Source: Clostridiales bacterium
GTDB taxonomy: Bacteria > Bacillota > Clostridia > Oscillospirales > Oscillospiraceae
NCBI GenBank assembly: GCA_022786965.1
Contig: JALFXH010000126.1
Coordinates: 1 to 59,865, forward strand
Reading direction: 5' to 3'
DNA: 59,865 nucleotides
Positions 55,661 to 59,865 of the stretch are shown in pieces (positions within the stretch are counted from its first letter, which is position 1; each line of letters begins with the position of its first letter). Made by a program: the position numbers and the translations under genes. The notes under the pieces are model-generated. The model had not been told where the DNA came from. It did not search any database and worked only from the letters and a program-made list of their open reading frames with translations.

Positions 55661-56728
55661 ATGGGAAAATTAACGGTTTGCATTCTGTTCGGCGGCATCA
55701 GCCCGGAGCACGCGGTGTCCCTGCGCTCGGCGGAATCCGTCCTGAACCACATTGACAAGGAAAAATACCACGTTCTGCCTGTGGGCATCACCAGGGACGG
55801 AAGGTGGATCTACTTTGGCGGCACGGACTACGCCATGCTGCCCGCCGAGACCTGGACATCGGCCCCCGGATGCTGCCCCGCGGCCATTTCTCCCGTGCGG
55901 GGACAGGGGCTGCTGCGTTTTTCGGGGGATACCGTAAGCGCCACCCCCATTGACGTGGTGTTCCCGGTGCTCCACGGCGAAAACGGCGAGGACGGCGCCA
56001 TGCAGGGCTTGCTCCAAATGGCGGGGATTCCCTACGTCGGCCCTCATGTAGCGTCTTCCGCCGTGGCCATGGACAAGACCCTGACCAAGCTGGTCATCGA
56101 CAAGGAGGGCATTCCTCAGGCCGCCTGGGAGCTGGTGCGGGCCTGCGAACTGGAAGACAGGATGGATGCCATTGTGGCCGGGCTGGAGGGGAGATTTACC
56201 TACCCCATGTTCGTCAAGCCCGCGGGCACCGGCTCTTCCGTGGGTGTCTCCAAGGCCGCTGACCGGGAGCAGCTGAAAGCCGCTCTCGCCGCCGCCGGAA
56301 AGTACGACAGCAAGATTCTGGTGGAGGAGTTCATCAAAGGCAAGGAGATCGAGGTTGCCGTTCTGGGGAACCGGGAGCCCGTGGCCTCTGTCTGCGGCGA
56401 AATCGACTCCGGCGCGGAGTTCTACGACTACGATGCCAAGTACGTCACCGATACCTCCACGGCCTACATCCCCGCCCGGATTTCCGAGGATTTGCAGGCC
56501 CGGATTCGCCAGGCCGCGGTGCGGGTATACAAGGCCGTGGGCTGTCAGGGCCTGAGCCGGGTGGACTTCTTTGCCACGGAGGACGAAAGACTGGTGTTCA
56601 ACGAAATCAACACCATTCCCGGCTTCACCTCCATTTCCATGTACCCCAAGCTGTTCACGGCCAGCGGAATTCCCTATTCCCGGCTCATTGACCGGCTGCT
56701 GGAGCTGGCCCTGGAGGCCGGAAAATGA
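55661..56728 (+). CDS. ddl: D-alanine--D-alanine ligase
   Basis: 355 residues. N-terminal LFGGISPEHAVSLRSAESV, the HGENGEDGAMQGLL motif, ATP-grasp KPAGTGSSVGVSK, and the C-terminal EINTIPGFTSISMYPKLF with the metal-binding Glu and Asn. It makes the D-Ala-D-Ala dipeptide for peptidoglycan. The conserved Tyr of D-Ala-D-Ala (not D-Lac) enzymes would be in the omega-loop around AKYVTDTSTAYIPA. Site GAGGTGAAG. Confidence 0.97.
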   Translation: MGKLTVCILFGGISPEHAVSLRSAESVLNHIDKEKYHVLPVGITRDGRWIYFGGTDYAMLPAETWTSAPGCCPAAISPVRGQGLLRFSGDTVSATPIDVVFPVLHGENGEDGAMQGLLQMAGIPYVGPHVASSAVAMDKTLTKLVIDKEGIPQAAWELVRACELEDRMDAIVAGLEGRFTYPMFVKPAGTGSSVGVSKAADREQLKAALAAAGKYDSKILVEEFIKGKEIEVAVLGNREPVASVCGEIDSGAEFYDYDAKYVTDTSTAYIPARISEDLQARIRQAAVRVYKAVGCQGLSRVDFFATEDERLVFNEINTIPGFTSISMYPKLFTASGIPYSRLIDRLLELALEAGK

Positions 56729-57180
56729 AGCAGACGGTGATTCTGTCTCTGCGCTCCGTCCAGCGGTATGAGGAACAGGAGGCGGAGGAGCTGGAGCTGG
56801 TCACGGAAGGCACCATGGAGTTCCGGGACGGGGGCTGGGATATCAGCTACGCCGAAACGGAGCTGACGGGGCTGGAAGGGGTGACCACCACCTTCCGGGT
56901 GGAAAAAGATCAGCTGACCCTGAGAAGGACGGGCCAGCTGAACTCGGAAATGGTGTTCCGGCTGGGCTATGCCCACGATTCCCTGTACCAGATGCCCTTC
57001 GGCGCGTTTCTGATGCGGGTGGAGACCCTTTCTCTATTCTATGACATTGTGCCCGACGGAGGTTCCATCGACTTAACCTACCGGGTGACCATCGAGAACA
57101 CCCAGGCGGGGCTGGTTGAGTATCATATGGATATCCGGCGGCCGGTGACCGCGGACAATGCGTGCGTGGGCGATCTGTAG
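56725..57180 (+). CDS. DUF1934 family beta-barrel protein
   Basis: 151 residues. The pattern TEGTMEFRDGGWDISYAETELTGLEGVTTTFRVE, then LTLRRTGQLNSEMVF and a final VEYHMDIR, matches DUF1934 (YwiB-like, calycin fold). Function unknown, perhaps small-ligand binding. It overlaps ddl by 4 bases, so it is co-translated with cell-wall synthesis. Confidence 0.88.
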   Translation: MKQTVILSLRSVQRYEEQEAEELELVTEGTMEFRDGGWDISYAETELTGLEGVTTTFRVEKDQLTLRRTGQLNSEMVFRLGYAHDSLYQMPFGAFLMRVETLSLFYDIVPDGGSIDLTYRVTIENTQAGLVEYHMDIRRPVTADNACVGDL

Positions 57181-57223
57181 TCGTTACACCGTTGGGTATT
57201 GCTCGGTAACGCTTTGTGAAGAA

Positions 57224-57252
57224 AACAGGCTCCCCTCATAGGGGAGCCTGTT
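57224..57252. terminator. Bidirectional terminator
   Basis: AACAGGCTCCCC / GGGGAGCCTGTT between the convergent DUF1934 and YugP genes. The sequence recalls one arm of the palindromic elements (GGCTCCCC...GGGGAGCC). Confidence 0.8.
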
Positions 57253-57974
57253 TAATCATTTCTCCGTCTTCCGCCGAAGATCGTCAGCAGACGCAGCAGC
57301 TGGGCCAGGGCCACGGCGGTGGCGGCAACGTAAGTCAGAGCCGCGGCCCGGAGGGTCTTCCGGGCGCCGCTGAGTTCCTCGTCGGTGAGAAGCTGCCCAT
57401 CCTCGATGGCGGACAGGGCCCGGCGGCTGGCGTTGAATTCCACGGGCAGCGTCACCAGCTGGAATACCAGCGACAGGCCGAAGCAGGCGATGCCCAGATA
57501 GATCAGGAAATCCGACATGGAGCCCAAGGCGGACAGCACGATTCCCAGCAGAATCAGGGGCATGGCCAGCTGGGAGCCGAAATTCGTGATGGGAATGATG
57601 GCGGCCCGGAGCCTGATGGGGGCATACTCCTGGGCGTACTGCACCGCGTGGCCCGCCTCGTGGCAGGCAACGCCGATGGCAGCGGTGGAGGTGCTGCCGT
57701 AGACCTCATCCGACAGGCGGATGACGTTGGCTCTGGGGTCGTAGTGGTCGGTGAGCTTGCCGCTGACCCGCTCAATGCGCACATTCCGGACGCCGTGGGC
57801 ATACAGAACCCGCTGGGCAGCTTCCGCGCCGGTGAGGTGCCGCCGGGAGAACTGGGAAGAATACTTCTTAAAGGTGGAATTGACATTGGCGCTGGCCCAC
57901 AGAGAAAGCAGAATGCAGGGCAGCACCAGAACCACATAGGTCCAGTCGAAGCCGTAATAATACATGGGATACAT
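57252..57974 (-). CDS. YugP-type membrane zinc metallopeptidase
   Basis: 240 residues. An N-terminal membrane helix (VVLVLPCILLSLWA), then the zinc motif VACHEAGHAVQYA (HExxH, residues about 118-122), two central helices, and VEFNASRRALSAIEDG as in PF04298. A membrane peptidase of unknown substrate. The start MYPMYYYGFD follows GGAGGT. Confidence 0.92.
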   Translation of the reverse strand: MYPMYYYGFDWTYVVLVLPCILLSLWASANVNSTFKKYSSQFSRRHLTGAEAAQRVLYAHGVRNVRIERVSGKLTDHYDPRANVIRLSDEVYGSTSTAAIGVACHEAGHAVQYAQEYAPIRLRAAIIPITNFGSQLAMPLILLGIVLSALGSMSDFLIYLGIACFGLSLVFQLVTLPVEFNASRRALSAIEDGQLLTDEELSGARKTLRAAALTYVAATAVALAQLLRLLTIFGGRRRND

Positions 57975-57996
57975 GAAGAATACCTCCGGTATCAAT

Positions 57997-58065
57997 AGTT
58001 GACAGTGGATAGTTGACAGTTGACAGTGATTTTTGCAGCCATTTCCGTTCCCGAAACTGTCAACT
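57997..58065. repeat. AGTTGACAGT tandem/inverted repeat
   Basis: AGTTGACAGT occurs at 57997, 58011 and 58018 (the last two share AGT), and its inverse ACTGTCAACT at 58056. It lies upstream of both the YugP gene and the AI-2E-family gene, so each unit also carries a TTGACA -35-like box. Confidence 0.75.
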
Positions 58066-58190
58066 GTTCACTGGTATTATATCCCGCAGACAGGAAAATG
58101 ACAAGATGGTCCCGGGTGATATAAATGTAAACTTTCTTCGTGGGTGAATCGAATTGTTCACACTTTATTCATACTGCGCGGAATCGCAGC

Positions 58191-58199
58191 TGGTATACT
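58191..58199 (+). promoter_or_regulatory. Extended -10 promoter of the AI-2E family gene
   Basis: TGGTATACT is an extended -10 (TGn followed by TATACT), 24 bases before the TTG start; no good -35 is seen. Confidence 0.5.
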
Positions 58200-58223
58200 G
58201 TAAAAAGAAAAGGGGTGAGGCCT

Positions 58224-59444
58224 TTGAAGGATCCCGATAAACAGCGATATCTGTATCTGACGCTGTCCCTGTTTGGGGGCATCAGCTTAAGCATTGTGGT
58301 GTTTTTTGTGGTGTACCGGTTTCAGGGCATCGGCGATATCCTGCACCGGCTGGGGGACATTCTGGCGCCCTTTATTTACGGCGGTATCGTGGCCTATCTA
58401 CTGCGGCCCATGTGCAATTTCTTCGAGCAGACCATGGAAACCACCCTGCCGGGGAAGGCAAAACGGGCAGCGGCGCCGCTGGCTGTGGCCCTGAGCCTGC
58501 TGACCGGCATCCTGCTGGTGTACGCCCTGATCATCATGATCGCCCCTCAGCTCTATGAGAGTGTCCGCAGCCTGTGGAATTCCATTCCCGACAAGGTCAG
58601 CCGCTTTACCCAGTGGGCCACGGAGAAGTTCGGCGAGGAGGAAATGGTGGCCCGGGTTCTGACCCTGCTGAATACCAACAGCGAGTCCATTTATGACCAG
58701 CTGGAAACCTGGGGAAAGAACCTGCTCAGCCCCTACCTCACCGGCCTTACCAGCATCGTCAGCGGCGTGGGCAGCAGCCTGATCAAAATTCTCAAATTCC
58801 TGTACAACCTGCTCATCGGCCTGATCGTGGCCTGCTATCTGCTGGCCAGCCGGAAGCGGTTCGCCCGGCAGAGCGTCATGGTGGTGCGCAGCCTCCTGAA
58901 GCCCCGGTGGGCCGACCTGTTTTTGGGCGAGGTGGCTTTCGTGGACCGGATGTTCGGCGGCTTCATTGATGGGAAGCTGCTGGATTCCGCCATCATCGGC
59001 GTGCTGTGCTACATCGGCTGCGTCCTGTTCCGGTTCCCCAACGCCCTGCTGGTGTCCACCTTTGTGGGCATCACCAACGTGATTCCCTTCTTTGGCCCCT
59101 TCATCGGCGCGGTGCCCTCCACGCTGCTGATTATGATTGAAAACCCCATCAAGGGCCTGTGGTTTATCGTGTTTGTGCTGGCATTGCAGCAGCTGGACGG
59201 CAACGTCATCGGCCCCAAGATTCTGGGGGACCGGACAGGGCTATCCAGCTTCTGGGTGCTGTTCGCCATCGTGCTGTGCGGCGGACTGTGGGGTGTGGCG
59301 GGCATGGTGATCTGCGTGCCCATGTTCGCGGTGATTTATGATATCGTGAAGAAGCTGGTGCGCCGGGGCCTGGCCAATAAGGGCCAGACCCAGCTGTGGG
59401 AGCAGTACCATGAGGACTACCCGGAAGAAACGGGAAAACAGTAA
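58224..59444 (+). CDS. AI-2E family transporter
   Basis: 406 residues from a TTG start (LKDPDKQRYLYLTL) after AGGGGTGAGG; the frame upstream to 58140 overlaps the promoter. About eight membrane helices with the family blocks ILAPFIYGGIVAYLLRPMCN, GFIDGKLLDSAIIGVLCYIG, GITNVIPFFGPFIGAVP and LQQLDGNVIGPKILGDRTGLSSFW. Members export autoinducer-2 or exchange Na+/H+; role here unknown. Confidence 0.9.
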   Translation: MKDPDKQRYLYLTLSLFGGISLSIVVFFVVYRFQGIGDILHRLGDILAPFIYGGIVAYLLRPMCNFFEQTMETTLPGKAKRAAAPLAVALSLLTGILLVYALIIMIAPQLYESVRSLWNSIPDKVSRFTQWATEKFGEEEMVARVLTLLNTNSESIYDQLETWGKNLLSPYLTGLTSIVSGVGSSLIKILKFLYNLLIGLIVACYLLASRKRFARQSVMVVRSLLKPRWADLFLGEVAFVDRMFGGFIDGKLLDSAIIGVLCYIGCVLFRFPNALLVSTFVGITNVIPFFGPFIGAVPSTLLIMIENPIKGLWFIVFVLALQQLDGNVIGPKILGDRTGLSSFWVLFAIVLCGGLWGVAGMVICVPMFAVIYDIVKKLVRRGLANKGQTQLWEQYHEDYPEETGKQ

Positions 59445-59447
59445 TAC

Positions 59448-59483
59448 AAATCGCCGCCTTTGGGAAAAAGGCGGCGATTTTTT
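59448..59483 (+). terminator. Intrinsic terminator
   Basis: AAATCGCCGCCTTT pairs with AAAGGCGGCGATTT, followed by TTT. It ends the AI-2E-family transcript. Confidence 0.9.
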
Positions 59484-59536
59484 GAAGTGTGCTTATGAGC
59501 CGGATACGTTAGGCGGATAAAGAAGAATATATCCGC

Positions 59537-59633
59537 GTAGGGGGCGGCGTCCTCGACGCCCCGTTTCCCGGTTTTCCACCGGGGTGCAAGGATCGCTGCA
59601 TAGCAGCGGGACGTCCGGAGGCCGTCCCCTACG
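59537..59633. repeat. GTAGGGG terminal-inverted-repeat element, copy 2
   Basis: Second copy of the 1427-1527 element, with the same ends and internal blocks (CGTTTCCCGG, GGGACGTCCGGAGGC). It is in the same orientation and 58 kb away. It is followed after 29 bases by a palindromic element. Confidence 0.75.
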
Positions 59634-59662
59634 GCTGCTAAAGGGGAATTTAGCGGAACAAA

Positions 59663-59861
59663 GCCTTCCCCTTTGGGGAAGGTGCCCCCGCAGGGGGGCG
59701 GATGAGGAACGGCGACATCCCAGAACTCAGAATGCAGCCCAGTAAGAAGGTACAGTCTTCAAAATAGTACCTTTTTACGAACTGCATTCATAATCGATAC
59801 CTTTCGCCGATCCTCATCCGACCTCGCTTACGCTCGGCCACCTTCCCCCCGGGGGAAGGTA
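59663..59861 (+). mobile_element. Palindromic element with about 100-bp core
   Basis: Left arm 59663-59709 (GCCTTCCCCTTTGGGGAAGG, CCCCC-GCA-GGGGG, then GGATGAGG) and inverted right arm 59812-59861, flanks CAAAGCC and (inverted) TAATACC. The core has its own dyad: GAATGCAG and GGTAC pair with GTACC and CTGCATTC. No open frame. With the terminator and the GTAGGGG repeat it explains the last 421 bases. Confidence 0.72.
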
Positions 59862-59865
59862 TTAC

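Overview
The window looks like chromosome of a gut-type Firmicute of class Clostridia, most likely order Oscillospirales. The basis is the G+C-rich low-GC-phylum gene style (canonical -35/-10 promoters with 17-nt spacers, strong GGAGG ribosome sites, some TTG/GTG starts), a THF riboswitch before folE, DUF1858, YebC, YugP, DUF1934 and YceD-RpmF gene families, and an F-type ATP synthase with a Na+-type rotor motif. No rRNA, phage block, classical transposase or CRISPR array is visible. Taxonomy is inference; no marker search could be run.

Layout. 1-3.2 kb: 3' end of a FakA/YloV-type gene, a YihY membrane protein, intergenic repeats, and a DUF5685-DnaJ pair. 3.2-7.4 kb: membrane glycosyl-transfer genes (GtrII-like, a DUF6056-like polytopic protein, a GtrB-like GT2); a GtrII paralogue lies at 17.2 kb. 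7.5-11.8 kb: a minus-strand folate operon folE-HD protein-folP-folBK-folC behind a THF riboswitch and terminator. 11.9-23 kb: thioredoxin, SpoU methyltransferase, GNAT, YbaK-type deacylase, a Gfo/Idh oxidoreductase, a C39-peptidase/SleB secreted protein, tRNA-Asp, YebC, Nif3-TrmK, DUF1858 and a FAD-Rieske oxidoreductase. 23-30 kb: a divergent type IIA topoisomerase pair (ParE-like, ParC-like) split by a DUF559 nuclease cassette, then YitT, a transglutaminase-fold lipoprotein and tRNA-Gly. 30-34 kb: a hairpin-repeat array with a four-helix-bundle (S23) gene, asnS, and an LtaS-like protein. 34.4-41.7 kb: the complete ATP synthase operon atpZIBEFHAGDC. 41.9-46.1 kb: small membrane protein, recD2, comF, mreB. 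46.4-50.6 kb: yceD-rpmF and der-plsY-gpsA. 50.7-59.4 kb: YfhO, murC, an orphan gene, ddl-DUF1934, YugP peptidase and an AI-2E family exporter.

The gene content is housekeeping: envelope building (murC, ddl, mreB, plsY/gpsA, LtaS-like, Gtr genes), folate synthesis, energy coupling and translation. What stands out is between the genes. (1) Six loci carry one family of two-armed palindromic elements (25046, 34143, 46198, 47359, 54894, 59663). Each arm is two consecutive hairpins, and the termini read AAAGCC (or AAGGC) at one end and GGCATTA at the other. The members differ mainly in the core between the arms: none (about 95 bp), 46 bp, about 100 bp, or a complete DUF559 nuclease gene. This suggests a mobile palindromic family with one autonomous copy, sitting inside a topoisomerase operon. 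(2) At 29969-30146 lie seven small hairpins separated by GTGAAAT on the left half and by its reverse complement ATTTCAC on the right half, immediately upstream of a four-helix-bundle gene whose -35 box lies in the last repeat. These two repeat-plus-small-protein units are the best candidates here for an undescribed system.
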